DNA of 64,000 bases from the NCBI GenBank assembly GCA_045563055.1, contig JBJKUR010000016.1, positions 1 through 64,000 on the forward strand. The letters run 5' to 3'. The translations under genes and the position numbers were made by a program. The DNA is from Methylaequor sp045563055. Lineage in GTDB: Bacteria > Pseudomonadota > Alphaproteobacteria > Methylaequorales > Methylaequoraceae. Positions 1 through 9,760 of the stretch are shown here, piece by piece. The notes below the pieces were generated by a model. The model made no database searches. It was not told the DNA's origin and saw only the letters and a list, made by a program, of their open reading frames with translations. Within the stretch, counting starts at the first letter, position 1; each line of letters opens with the position of its first letter.

Positions 1-1
1 T

Positions 2-1567
2 GAAGCTATTATTTTTGAAAGTTCAGGACAATTATTAGCTAAAGTTGGAAGTTTTTTAGTTGAATCAGAAACAGCTCCACCATTATGGTCTTTCCTAATA
101 GCTGATGAGGGAGATATCGCTGTATTTCCTAATGTAGAGAAAACTAAAGTAAGAGCTTTAATGAAAGTTCAAAGAGCAATTCCTACATATCTATTTATTG
201 GAAAAGACGTAGATTCAAATGTACTAGGTAGAGTTGAAAGAGTGGATATAACAGCAAACGAATACTTGAACATTACAAAAAAATTAGATTATTTCCAATT
301 TCAATTTAATCAGCTATTTATAGCGATCAACTTTTTAATGATCCTATTATCTGTATGGTTCGGTTTGATGTTTTCAAACAGAATAATTGAGCCAATAATG
401 CAGATAATTAAGGACTCTGAAAAAATAATAGAGGAAGATTTTTCAACACGAATTAGAATCTTTTCTGGTAATAATGAATACAGTATATTATCAAACGTTT
501 TAAATAAGATGCTTAATATTCTCAATGATCAAAAAAATAAACTTTTTAGAGCTAAAGAAACTATAAATCTAAGAAGAAAGTTTACAGAAAAAATTATAAA
601 TAATGTGAGTACTGGAATAATTTATATTGATTTAAATAATAATGTTCTTCTTTGTAATAAAGTTTCTCAAAAAATATTTGAAAATAAAATTAAAAAAAAC
701 TATTTATCGGAGAATCTTGAGTTAAAAAATATTTTAATTAAATATAAGCAAAATCAAAATAAGAATTATGAAACTCAAATAAAATTTATTGCGACAGATA
801 AATTAAAGTTTTTAAATATAAAAATTTCACAGATCTCAGAGAAAAAGAAAATCAAAGGCTTTGTATTAAGTGTTGATGATGTTTCAGAGTTAGTTTCAGC
901 CCAAAAGAATGCAGCTTGGTCAAGCGTTGCTAGATATATGGCACATGAAATAAAAAATCCATTAACTCCAATTAAACTTTCGGCACAAAGACTTGAAAGG
1001 TATTTTAAATCTAATTACGGAAATGAACAAATCCTAGATGTGTGTACTGAAACAATCAAGAGACAAGTAAATAATATTCAAAATCTTGTAACGGAGTTTT
1101 CTAATTTTGCTCGAATGCCAGAGCAACAATTAAAAAATTCATTACTTAAAGATATTATTGAAACGCAAATTAACACAATAAAGGTTTTAGATAATAAAAC
1201 TAAAATTATAAGTATTAACGAACACAAGAGTCTGAAAATAATGTGTGATCAAAATCAATTAGGAAGAGTTTTCCTCAATATTTTAAAAAACTCACACGAA
1301 TCATCTATGAAAAAAAATAAGAGGATAGTTGTTGAAGTTATTAAGAAAAAGAAAGACATTATAATAAATATAGAGGACAATGGAGTTGGATTTCCAGAAA
1401 ATAGAGATAAATTATTTGAGCCATATATAACTAATAAAATAAACGGAACTGGTTTAGGTCTTGCAATATGTAAAAAAATTATTGAAGATCATAATGGTAA
1501 AATTAACTTATTAGATAGTAAAAAACATGGTGGTGCTTGTGTTAGCATTAAACTTCCTGTTAGTTAG
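2..1567 (+). CDS. ntrY: NtrY-type sensor histidine kinase, 5' end cut off by window edge
   Basis: The reading frame is open from base 2, so the visible 521 codons are the C-terminal part of a longer protein; the ATG at 161 is internal. In order one sees the end of an extracytoplasmic sensor region, a transmembrane helix around nt 310-375, a HAMP linker, a PAS-like segment (TGIIYIDLNNNVLLCN), a HisKA domain with H-box MAHEIKNPLTPIKL (phosphoacceptor His codon 944-946) and an HATPase domain with DNGVGF and GTGLGLAI. NtrY is the membrane partner of the response regulator NtrX, which follows 18 bp downstream. In alphaproteobacteria the pair affects nitrogen metabolism and envelope or redox functions. 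The order with ntrX and trkA fits that group. The family call is firm; the signal sensed cannot be read here. Confidence 0.93.
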   Translation, partial: EAIIFESSGQLLAKVGSFLVESETAPPLWSFLIADEGDIAVFPNVEKTKVRALMKVQRAIPTYLFIGKDVDSNVLGRVERVDITANEYLNITKKLDYFQFQFNQLFIAINFLMILLSVWFGLMFSNRIIEPIMQIIKDSEKIIEEDFSTRIRIFSGNNEYSILSNVLNKMLNILNDQKNKLFRAKETINLRRKFTEKIINNVSTGIIYIDLNNNVLLCNKVSQKIFENKIKKNYLSENLELKNILIKYKQNQNKNYETQIKFIATDKLKFLNIKISQISEKKKIKGFVLSVDDVSELVSAQKNAAWSSVARYMAHEIKNPLTPIKLSAQRLERYFKSNYGNEQILDVCTETIKRQVNNIQNLVTEFSNFARMPEQQLKNSLLKDIIETQINTIKVLDNKTKIISINEHKSLKIMCDQNQLGRVFLNILKNSHESSMKKNKRIVVEVIKKKKDIIINIEDNGVGFPENRDKLFEPYITNKINGTGLGLAICKKIIEDHNGKINLLDSKKHGGACVSIKLPVS

Positions 1568-1585
1568 TATTGAGTCTGATAAACG

Positions 1586-2944
1586 ATGATTGGAAAAGAA
1601 AGCAAAATTTTAATTATTGATGATGAACCTGATATTTGTTCTCAATTATCAGGATTACTTGGTGATATAGGTTATACATGCGATGAGGCGGTTACCTCAG
1701 AAAAAGGACTGGAATTATTCAAAAAAAAAAAATTCTCGTTAGTATTACTTGATATATGGTTGAACAACTCAAAATTTGACGGTTTTCAAGCATTAGAAAA
1801 AATAATTGGATTAGATCAAAATGTACCTGTTATTATGATAAGTGGACATGGAAATATTGAAACTGCTGTTAATTCCATAAAAAAAGGTGCTTATGATTTC
1901 ATTGAAAAACCATTTGATAGTGATTTATTAATTTTTAAAATTAAAAAAGCTTTGGAAAACTATGCACTCAAAAAAAAAATTCAGAACTTTTCTGAAAGGA
2001 ATATTGATTCTAAATTTGTTTCAAATTCAAAATCAGCTAAAATATTAGAGAAAACTATTTCTAATATTTGCAAAACAGATTCTAATATCTTTTTACAAGG
2101 TTCTAATGGATCTGGAAGAGGATATATAGCATATAGAATTTACAGACTATCTCATAGATCAAACAAAAACTTTAAGTATGTCGATTGTGATTGCAACGAA
2201 AACCAACTAGAAAAAGATTTATTTGGTTATGAAGAAAACCAGATAATTAAAAATATGAGTATTTTTGATGAAATTAACAATGGAACTATATATTTCAAGA
2301 ACTTCAATTTTATATCGAATACGCTTCAAGGGAAATTGTTGAGAGCTTTAGCTGAAAAAAAGTTTTATAGAGTAGGGGCTTTGAATTCTAATCCATTAAA
2401 TATCAGAGTTATAATATCAGAAAAACAAAATCCCAAAAGTCAAAGTATTCGAGAGGATTTTCTTAAAAAATTAAACTTTACAACAATAAACATACCAAAT
2501 CTTAGTACTAGGATAGAAGACATAAAAGAATTAATAGATATTTTTTCTACACAAATAATAACTGAAAAATCCTTGAAAAAGAAAAAGTTTTCTGCTGAAT
2601 CTATAGAATATTTAGTAAATTTAAATTTACTTGATAATATTTCACAACTTAAAAAATTTGTCGAATGGATTATAACAATGCTTGATAAAAATGAATCAGA
2701 GGAAATATCTAAAAAAGAAATACATGATCTTGGGTCTAATCTAGCTAATCATAGTGATTCTCTCTCAAAAGAGGCTATGAATCTCAATTTAAAACAAGCA
2801 AGAGAAGAGTTTGAAAAAAAATATTTGATGTACAATTTAGAAAAATTTAAATATAACGTTTCTAAGATGTCATCAAAAATTGGTATGGAACGCACCGCTT
2901 TATACAGAAAATTAAAATCATTAAATATTAAAATGGAACTTTAA
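1586..2944 (+). CDS. ntrX: NtrX-type response regulator with degenerate AAA+ domain
   Basis: The receiver domain (residues 1-120) keeps the acidic pair D12/D13 and phosphoacceptor D56. The middle domain has the NtrC-family length and layout (LFGYE, a GT-rich Walker B position, LQGKLLRALAE) but has lost key parts. The P-loop reads GSNGSGRG, with Arg in place of the essential Lys. The GAFTGA sigma-54 contact loop is missing after LFGYEENQ. The Walker B acidic pair is replaced (GTIYFKNFN). A Fis-type helix-turn-helix (SKIGMERTALYRKLKSL) closes the protein. It should therefore be a DNA-binding regulator that does not remodel sigma-54 polymerase. It lies between ntrY and trkA and abuts trkA, so the three are probably co-transcribed. 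Confidence 0.92.
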   Translation: MIGKESKILIIDDEPDICSQLSGLLGDIGYTCDEAVTSEKGLELFKKKKFSLVLLDIWLNNSKFDGFQALEKIIGLDQNVPVIMISGHGNIETAVNSIKKGAYDFIEKPFDSDLLIFKIKKALENYALKKKIQNFSERNIDSKFVSNSKSAKILEKTISNICKTDSNIFLQGSNGSGRGYIAYRIYRLSHRSNKNFKYVDCDCNENQLEKDLFGYEENQIIKNMSIFDEINNGTIYFKNFNFISNTLQGKLLRALAEKKFYRVGALNSNPLNIRVIISEKQNPKSQSIREDFLKKLNFTTINIPNLSTRIEDIKELIDIFSTQIITEKSLKKKKFSAESIEYLVNLNLLDNISQLKKFVEWIITMLDKNESEEISKKEIHDLGSNLANHSDSLSKEAMNLNLKQAREEFEKKYLMYNLEKFKYNVSKMSSKIGMERTALYRKLKSLNIKMEL

Positions 2945-4327
2945 ATGAAAATAATAGTTTGTGGAGCAGGAGAGATAGGTTCAAACATTGCCAAACAATT
3001 AGTTTATGAAGACAATGATGTAACAATTATTGATGAATCCGAATCTCTTCTAAGAATTTTAAACAAGAGTGTTGATTTAAAAAGTATTTGTGGAAAAACA
3101 TCACATCCTGAAATTTTAGAAAAAGCAGGGGCTGACGAAGCTGATATGTTAATTGCAGTATCTGATAGTGATGAAATGAATATTATTTCATGTGAGTTGG
3201 CTACCCACCTTTTCAAAATCCCATTAAAGGTCGCTAGAATAAAAGAAAATGAATACTTGAAACCAAATTACTTTAATAAACTTTTTACATCTGGAAAAAT
3301 TGATGTTGACGCAGTTATTTCACCTGAACTAGAAGTTGCCAAAGATATAATAAGAAAGTTAAATACACCAGGTGCATTTGATTCTTTTTATCTTGGAAAT
3401 AAAACTGCAAGAATAATAGGTATATCAATTAATGAAAAATGTCCTGTTATAAATACTCCTTTGAGAATGTTACCCGGAATTTTCTCAGGTTTAGAAGTGA
3501 AAATTCTTTCAATTTTTAGAAAAAATGAAATTATTATACCATCAGGTCAAGTAGAACTATATCCTGGAGATGACATATATATTTGTATTAAAGATGAAGA
3601 TATTCTTAGAGCACTAAGAGTTTTTGGGATTAAAACTCAGGAAAACAGAAAACTAGTAGTTGTGGGCGCAGGAAATATAGGATTAAATATTTTAAAAATT
3701 CTTGAAAAAGACTATCCAGATATAAATTGTAAAATAATTGATAATGACTTAAAGAGAACCAAGAATATTTCTTCCCAGCTTTCAAAACAAAATACTATTT
3801 TATGCGGTGATGCAATTGATTCCAATTTACTTAAAGAGGCAGGAGCGTCAACAGCTGAGGCTATAATAACAGTTACAAATGATGATGAGGTGAATATTTT
3901 TGCTTCTCTTTTAGCGAAAGATTTAGGTTGTAAAAGAACAATGGCTATTGTAAATAATTCCAATTATAGAAATTTATCAAAAAAATTAGACCTTGATGTT
4001 TTAATTAACCCAGGAAATATTACAACATCTGCAATTCTCCAGTATGTAAGAAGAGGAAAAGTTAAAGAAGTTCATGACTTTGGAAATGATAGAGGGGAAA
4101 TTATGGAAATAGAAATTCTTCCAACAACTAAATTTGCAGATAAAAAAATAGAAGATTTGGATATGCCGGAGGGAGTAGTTATCGGGGGTATTGTAAGAAA
4201 TCAAAAATTAATTTTTCCTGATGAAAATTCGACAATTTTTGTTAAAGATAAACTTATAATCTTTTCTGATCCTTCATCAATTAAAGAAATAGAAAAATAC
4301 TCCGAAGTAAATATAGAGTTTTTTTGA
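2945..4327 (+). CDS. trkA: Trk potassium uptake regulatory subunit TrkA
   Basis: This 460-residue protein is a tandem duplication of the RCK unit. A first Rossmann fold starts with GAGEIGSN (about residue 7) and is followed by a TrkA-C domain. A second Rossmann fold with GAGNIGLN (about residue 240) is followed by a second TrkA-C domain. TrkA is the cytoplasmic NAD-binding gating subunit of the TrkH/TrkG potassium channel. Its ATG directly follows the ntrX stop codon without a gap, which implies translational coupling. The length matches the family (about 458). No trkH is present in the window. Confidence 0.95.
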   Translation: MKIIVCGAGEIGSNIAKQLVYEDNDVTIIDESESLLRILNKSVDLKSICGKTSHPEILEKAGADEADMLIAVSDSDEMNIISCELATHLFKIPLKVARIKENEYLKPNYFNKLFTSGKIDVDAVISPELEVAKDIIRKLNTPGAFDSFYLGNKTARIIGISINEKCPVINTPLRMLPGIFSGLEVKILSIFRKNEIIIPSGQVELYPGDDIYICIKDEDILRALRVFGIKTQENRKLVVVGAGNIGLNILKILEKDYPDINCKIIDNDLKRTKNISSQLSKQNTILCGDAIDSNLLKEAGASTAEAIITVTNDDEVNIFASLLAKDLGCKRTMAIVNNSNYRNLSKKLDLDVLINPGNITTSAILQYVRRGKVKEVHDFGNDRGEIMEIEILPTTKFADKKIEDLDMPEGVVIGGIVRNQKLIFPDENSTIFVKDKLIIFSDPSSIKEIEKYSEVNIEFF

Positions 4328-5175
4328 TGAGATATTGTTATATAAATGGACTTTATAAAAATAAAACTGATGCACAGGTTTCAATTGAAGATAGAGGTTT
4401 TAATTTTGCAGATGGAGTTTATGAGGTAATGAGTTTTTTAAACTCTAACCTAATAAATTTTCACAAACATATTTCCAGATTACAAAAATCACTTGATAGT
4501 TTGAAGATAAGTATGCCCTTTAGAAATATTAGATCATTAGAACTTATAATAAAAAGGCTTATGCATATTAACAAATTAAAAAATGGTTTTCTTTATCTTC
4601 AAATTACAAGGGGCGCAGCTAAAAGGAATCATATTTTTCCAAAATTAATAAAGCCAAATATTATAATTTTTTCATTTTCACTTAGAAATGACGAAAAAAT
4701 CTATAAAAAAGGTGTAAAGATATGTTTGTCAAATGACATAAGGTGGGGAAGATGTGATATAAAATCAATTTCACTTTTGCCTAATGTTTTAGAGAAACAA
4801 AAAGCTTTTGAGCAAGGTTTTTTTGAATCATGGCAAATTAAAAATAATTTAATAACTGAAGGAGCAACATCTAACGCTTTTATAGTAAATAAACAAAATG
4901 AGATTCAAACACATCCATCAAATAACTTTATTTTGGGCGGTGTCACAAGAGATACAACGATTGAAATTGCTAAAAGTAATAATTTTAAAATTAAAGAGAA
5001 GGCTTTCTCAATTGATGAACTATTTAATTCCAAAGAAGCATTTCTCACAAGTACTACGGCAAAGATACTACCCGTAGTAAGGATTAATGAAAAAAAAGTA
5101 AACAATGGTAAACCTGGAGAGATAACCGAAACCCTGATAAATAAATACAATGAATTTTTAAAATTTCAAAATTAA
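4327..5175 (+). CDS. dat: PLP class IV aminotransferase, D-amino-acid aminotransferase type
   Basis: A fold-type IV aminotransferase of about 282 residues. The catalytic-lysine region is clear (GRCDIKSISLLPNVLEKQ), as are ITEGATSNAF and a C-terminal LTSTTAKILPV. These favour a D-alanine/D-amino-acid aminotransferase over a branched-chain enzyme, but subfamily separation by eye is uncertain. The ATG at 4327 overlaps the trkA stop by one base (TGATG); the TTG at 4324 is a less likely start. D-Ala and D-Glu made by such enzymes feed peptidoglycan synthesis. The gene belongs to the ntrYX-trkA operon and overlaps hflX by one base. Confidence 0.85.
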   Translation: MRYCYINGLYKNKTDAQVSIEDRGFNFADGVYEVMSFLNSNLINFHKHISRLQKSLDSLKISMPFRNIRSLELIIKRLMHINKLKNGFLYLQITRGAAKRNHIFPKLIKPNIIIFSFSLRNDEKIYKKGVKICLSNDIRWGRCDIKSISLLPNVLEKQKAFEQGFFESWQIKNNLITEGATSNAFIVNKQNEIQTHPSNNFILGGVTRDTTIEIAKSNNFKIKEKAFSIDELFNSKEAFLTSTTAKILPVVRINEKKVNNGKPGEITETLINKYNEFLKFQN

Positions 5176-6275
5176 TGAATGAAACAGCTGTAATTCATCC
5201 TTATATTAAAAAATCTCGAGGATATAAAGATTTATTTTTAAAGGAAGCTATAAGCTTAGTTAAAGCTATAGAGTTAGATGTTGTTTATTCAAAATCTGTT
5301 GGCATAGATAAAATTAATTCAAAAACCTATTTAAGATCAGGTTTCATAGATGATTTAAAACAAATTATAATTAATTCAAAAATCAAGTTAACATTTCTCA
5401 ATGCATGCATTACTCCTATTCAACAAAGAAATTTAGAAAATGCTACAAAATGTAAAATTATTGACAGAACTGGATTAATTTTAGAAATATTTGGTTCAAG
5501 AGCGCGGTCGAATGAAGGTAAGCTTAGTGTATCATTAGCAAGTTTAAAATTCCAGAAAAGTAGATTAGTCAGGTCTTGGACACATTTAGAAAGACAAAGA
5601 GGTGGGGCTGGTTTTATGGGTGGTCCAGGAGAAAAACAAATTGAATCTGATAAAAGACAGTTAACTGAATCTATTAATAGATTAAGAAAAAAAATAAATA
5701 AGATAAATAAAATCAGAGAAATTCAAAGGTATAGAAGAATTAAGAATAATATCCCAATAATTTCATTGGTCGGTTATACGAATTCCGGGAAGTCTACACT
5801 ATTTAATTTACTTACTAAATCCTCTGTATTATCTAAAAACATGCTTTTTGCCTCACTTGACTCTACAATAAGGAGTGGGTACTTCAATGGACTGAAATTT
5901 ATATTGGTTGATACAGTAGGATTTATAAGAGATCTTCCAACAACACTCATCGATGCATTTAAATCTACTTTAGACGAAATCACAAATTCTGATTTAATTA
6001 TACATGTTAGGGATATTTCAGATGTAGAATATTTAAATCATAAGACTGAGGTGTTAAAAATTTTAGATGAAATAGGTATTAATAGAAATGATAAAAGAAT
6101 TTTTGAGGTTTTAAATAAAACAGATTTAATTCAAGACAGAATAAATCTTCATAATATAATTGGCCAACGCTCAATAATGATATCCGCAAAAAACGGGAGT
6201 GGAATTGATTTACTAAAAAAAAGAATTACAACTCACTTCAATGAGTATATCCGAAAAAATGTACTATTTAAGTAG
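5175..6275 (+). CDS. hflX: GTPase HflX
   Basis: HflX is a ribosome-associated GTPase that rescues or splits stalled ribosomes under stress. Visible are the family signature RGGAGFMGGPGEKQIE, the G1 loop GYTNSGKST, G3 DTVGFI, G4 NKTD and a G5-like SAKNGSG. The 366-residue length is slightly short because the C-terminal tail is trimmed. The ATG overlaps the preceding stop (TAATG). In many alphaproteobacteria hfq lies directly before hflX, but here the aminotransferase takes that position. The 3' end overlaps the convergent dehydrogenase gene by 12 bp. Confidence 0.95.
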   Translation: MNETAVIHPYIKKSRGYKDLFLKEAISLVKAIELDVVYSKSVGIDKINSKTYLRSGFIDDLKQIIINSKIKLTFLNACITPIQQRNLENATKCKIIDRTGLILEIFGSRARSNEGKLSVSLASLKFQKSRLVRSWTHLERQRGGAGFMGGPGEKQIESDKRQLTESINRLRKKINKINKIREIQRYRRIKNNIPIISLVGYTNSGKSTLFNLLTKSSVLSKNMLFASLDSTIRSGYFNGLKFILVDTVGFIRDLPTTLIDAFKSTLDEITNSDLIIHVRDISDVEYLNHKTEVLKILDEIGINRNDKRIFEVLNKTDLIQDRINLHNIIGQRSIMISAKNGSGIDLLKKRITTHFNEYIRKNVLFK

Positions 6276-7142
6276 TCTAATTAAATTTGATGTGTCCTCT
6301 TTTTCATAACCTAATTTTACGAGTTCTGAATAAAAATCTTTTATTAACTTAGTAGTTGGGATTCTAATATTAGTATTTTTCACTTCATCCATCACTAAAT
6401 TCAAATCTTTTAACATTAACTTATTCATAAAACCAAAATTAAACTTATTATCTGACATTGTTATAGCTCTATTCTCAAGTTGCCATGATTGAGCAGCACC
6501 ATTCTTTAATACATCAACTAATAAGTCTATTTTAATTTTCTTTTTTTTGGCAAAATTAATTGCTTCTGCTAATCCTTGTATTATTGAGGCTACACATATT
6601 TGATTCACCATTTTTGAAATTTGTCCTGATCCAGTTTCCCCCATATATATTAGTGACTTAGAGTATTTATCTAATATTGGTCTTATATATCTAAATTGTT
6701 TTTTATTTCCTCCAACCATTAGAGAAAGTGACCCATTTACAGCACCAATTTCACCACCACTCATTGGTGCGTCGTAAAAATATGAATTTCTTTCTAAACA
6801 TTTTTTATAAATGGCTTTTGTAACTTTTACAGAACAAGTGGTGTGATCTATCAGAAACATTTTTTTTGTAATATATCTAACAATACCTTTTTTTGATAAA
6901 TAGACGTCTTGAAGGTCTTTATCATTGCCTACACAAGTAATAATTACATCACTATTTTTGGATAATTCACCGAGTTCATTACTAACAAATAGATTATTAT
7001 AGTTTTTAAAAATTGTTAGGAACTTTTTTGTTTTTAATGATTTTCTATTTACAATATGAATATTAAATTTATTTTTTAATAAATGTGCTGCCATATGGAA
7101 GCCCATTACACCTAATCCTATAAAGCCAATATCTCTAATCAT
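6264..7142 (-). CDS. NAD(P)-dependent beta-hydroxyacid dehydrogenase (HIBADH family)
   Basis: The 292-residue protein starts with the Rossmann motif GLGVMGFHMA. It carries the substrate-binding stretch DAPMSGGEIGA and the catalytic-lysine region GSGQISKMVNQ of the 3-hydroxyisobutyrate / tartronate-semialdehyde / glyoxylate reductase family. These are cytoplasmic enzymes that oxidise or reduce small beta-hydroxy acids. The exact substrate cannot be assigned; 3-hydroxyisobutyrate dehydrogenase and 2-hydroxy-3-oxopropionate reductase are both possible. The start overlaps the end of clpB by 8 bp, so it is probably the second gene of a clpB transcript. Confidence 0.88.
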   Translation of the reverse strand: MIRDIGFIGLGVMGFHMAAHLLKNKFNIHIVNRKSLKTKKFLTIFKNYNNLFVSNELGELSKNSDVIITCVGNDKDLQDVYLSKKGIVRYITKKMFLIDHTTCSVKVTKAIYKKCLERNSYFYDAPMSGGEIGAVNGSLSLMVGGNKKQFRYIRPILDKYSKSLIYMGETGSGQISKMVNQICVASIIQGLAEAINFAKKKKIKIDLLVDVLKNGAAQSWQLENRAITMSDNKFNFGFMNKLMLKDLNLVMDEVKNTNIRIPTTKLIKDFYSELVKLGYEKEDTSNLIRLLK

Positions 7143-9717
7143 AATTAATTATTAACTCATTATTTTTATTTGCTGAAACATTTAATTTACATTCTTCACC
7201 AATTTTATTACTCACAATTAAATATGCAATTTTATCAATAATTTCTGCTTGAATTATTCTTTTTAGAGGTCTTGCTCCATAAGCAGTTGAAAACCCCTCA
7301 TTAAGTAACCATTCTTTTGCTTTTGAATCTAATGTTATTAATATTTTTTTATTATCTAATATTTCTCCCAGTTCATGAATTTGTAGATCTATTATTTTTA
7401 CAATTTCCTTCTTTGTTAATCGATTAAATATTATGAGATCGTCTATTCTATTTAAAAATTCTGGTTTGAAGTTTTTTTTAAGTTCATCCTTAATCTTTTC
7501 TTGAGTGAAAATTTCAATTCTGCTAGTTTGTTCTTCTGAGAAATTTATAAATTCAGCACCAATATTAGAGGTCATTATAATTAATGTATTTTTAAAATTT
7601 ACAACTCTTCCTTGCGAATCTGTTAGTCTGCCATCATCAAATACTTGTAATAATAAGTTAAATATATCTGAGTGTGCTTTTTCAATTTCATCTAAAAGAA
7701 TTAACTGATATGGTTTTCTTCTAATCCTTTCTGTTAAAATTCCTCCGTCTTCAAATCCTACATAACCAGGGGGGGAACCTATAAGTTTAGAAACTGAATG
7801 TTTCTCCATATATTCTGACATATCTAGCCTAAACAAGGATTGGGTATTATTAAATAAAAAATTCGATAAAACTTTTGTGAGCTGAGTTTTTCCTACTCCT
7901 GTTGGACCTAGAAACAAAAAAACTCCAATTGGTTTATTTGGATCTTGAATACCTGCTCTTGACCTTAAGACTGATTTAGAAATTTGTTTTATAGCTTCTT
8001 CTTGACCAATTACTTTTGATTGAAGTTCTTTCTCCATATTAATAATCTTTTGTTTTTCCCCTTCGAGCATTTTTTCTAAAGGAATACCTGTTGATTTAGA
8101 AATTATTTCTGCAATTTCATCTGATGTTACAGACTTGCTAAGAACTTTTTGATCTTTCTGAGATTCTAATTCACTTAAATTTTTTTCAAGTTCAGGAATT
8201 GTGCTGTAGGCAAGTTTTCCTGCCTCAGATAGTTTTCCTTCTCTTTGAAGCAAATTTTGAGAAGTTTTAAATCCATCAATCTTCAATTTAAGATGTTGGA
8301 TATTTGTTATAAGTTCTTTTTCTTTATTCCAATTCTTTTCATGTTTTTGGAACTCTTTATCCAGTTGGTTTATTTCTTTTTTTAAATCTTCTACTCTTGA
8401 GATTGACTTTTTATCATTTTCTTTTTTTAAGCTTTCGTATTCTATTTTTGTTTGTAATAATTTTCTTTCTACTTTATCAAGTTTTTCTGGCTTAGAGTCA
8501 ATTTGCAGTCTGATTCTTGATGCCGCCTCATCCATTAAATCTATTGCTTTATCTGGTAAAAATCTGTCATTAATGTATCTTTTGGATAATTCAACAGCTG
8601 CAACAATTGCTGAGTCAAGAATTTTTACACCATGATGAACTTCATACTTTTCTTTAAGACCCCTAAGAATTGAAATAGAATCTTCAATTGAAGGCTCTTC
8701 AACAATGATTTGTTGAAATCTTCTTGCAAGTGCTGCATCTTTTTCGATATTTTGTCTATATTCATTTAATGTAGTGGCCCCAATACAGTGAAGTTCACCT
8801 CTAGCTAAAGCTGGCTTTAGAAGATTTGAGGCATCCATAGCACCATCAGATTTTCCAGCACCAACTAAAGTATGAATTTCATCGATAAATAAGATTATAA
8901 AATCTTTATTTTCTTCCACTTCTTTTAATATTCTTTTAAGTCTTTCTTCAAAATCTCCACGAAACTTTGCTCCAGCAACAATTGATCCTAAGTCAAGAGA
9001 TATAACTTTTTTATTTTTTAACGAATCTGGAATGTCATTGTTAATAATTCTTAACGCGAGGCCTTCAGCTATTGCAGTCTTACCAACTCCTGGTTCACCA
9101 ATTAAAACAGGGTTGTTCTTTGTTCTTCTAGATAAAACTTGAATACTTCGTCTTATTTCCTCTTCTCTACCAATGACAGGGTCTAACTTTCCAAGTTTGG
9201 CTAACTCAGTAAGGTCAGTAGAAAATTTTTTTAATACTTCTGATTCAATAGATGTTGTATTATCGTCTATGGTTTCTCCTTTTCTTAGTTTGAGAATTGC
9301 TAACTTCAAATTCTCAAAGTTAAGATTATTTTCATTTAATTTTCTAGTAATATCAAGTTTATCATACTTTAGTATTGTATATAAAATTATTTCAGGAGAT
9401 ATGAATGAGTCATTAAATTCACTCCTTGTATTTTTACAATTATCTAAAATTTTAATAAAATCATTAGAAAAATAAATATTTAGATTATCTCCAGTTACAT
9501 TTGGAATTTTATTTAATTCAAAATTTATTATATCAATAATATGTTCTCTTTTTATTTTGCAATACTCTAAGATGTTTTTTAAAAAATCATCTTGATTTGT
9601 AAAAAAAGATGCCAAGAAATGTTCAGCTAAAACTTGCTGATTATTTAATGATATGGCCTTATTTTGAGACTCATTAATTAAAAATTTACTTTTTTCATTG
9701 AATTGATCAAAATTCAT
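7135..9717 (-). CDS. clpB: ATP-dependent disaggregase ClpB
   Basis: The 860-residue protein has the full ClpB layout: a Clp-N double repeat (to about residue 145), first AAA+ domain with GEPGVGKT and FIDEIHTLVGAG, a long coiled-coil middle domain (about 390-520), and second AAA+ domain with GPTGVGKT, LLDEIEKAH and GARPLKR. ClpB works with DnaK to resolubilise aggregates in the cytoplasm. The coiled-coil separates it from ClpA and ClpC. It is divergent from the CoA-transferase gene with only 43 bp between them. No sigma-32-like promoter was recognisable in that gap. Confidence 0.97.
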   Translation of the reverse strand: MNFDQFNEKSKFLINESQNKAISLNNQQVLAEHFLASFFTNQDDFLKNILEYCKIKREHIIDIINFELNKIPNVTGDNLNIYFSNDFIKILDNCKNTRSEFNDSFISPEIILYTILKYDKLDITRKLNENNLNFENLKLAILKLRKGETIDDNTTSIESEVLKKFSTDLTELAKLGKLDPVIGREEEIRRSIQVLSRRTKNNPVLIGEPGVGKTAIAEGLALRIINNDIPDSLKNKKVISLDLGSIVAGAKFRGDFEERLKRILKEVEENKDFIILFIDEIHTLVGAGKSDGAMDASNLLKPALARGELHCIGATTLNEYRQNIEKDAALARRFQQIIVEEPSIEDSISILRGLKEKYEVHHGVKILDSAIVAAVELSKRYINDRFLPDKAIDLMDEAASRIRLQIDSKPEKLDKVERKLLQTKIEYESLKKENDKKSISRVEDLKKEINQLDKEFQKHEKNWNKEKELITNIQHLKLKIDGFKTSQNLLQREGKLSEAGKLAYSTIPELEKNLSELESQKDQKVLSKSVTSDEIAEIISKSTGIPLEKMLEGEKQKIINMEKELQSKVIGQEEAIKQISKSVLRSRAGIQDPNKPIGVFLFLGPTGVGKTQLTKVLSNFLFNNTQSLFRLDMSEYMEKHSVSKLIGSPPGYVGFEDGGILTERIRRKPYQLILLDEIEKAHSDIFNLLLQVFDDGRLTDSQGRVVNFKNTLIIMTSNIGAEFINFSEEQTSRIEIFTQEKIKDELKKNFKPEFLNRIDDLIIFNRLTKKEIVKIIDLQIHELGEILDNKKILITLDSKAKEWLLNEGFSTAYGARPLKRIIQAEIIDKIAYLIVSNKIGEECKLNVSANKNNELIINYD

Positions 9718-9760
9718 GCTTTATTTTGATAATATATAATAAAAATCTCAAGTACTTTTA

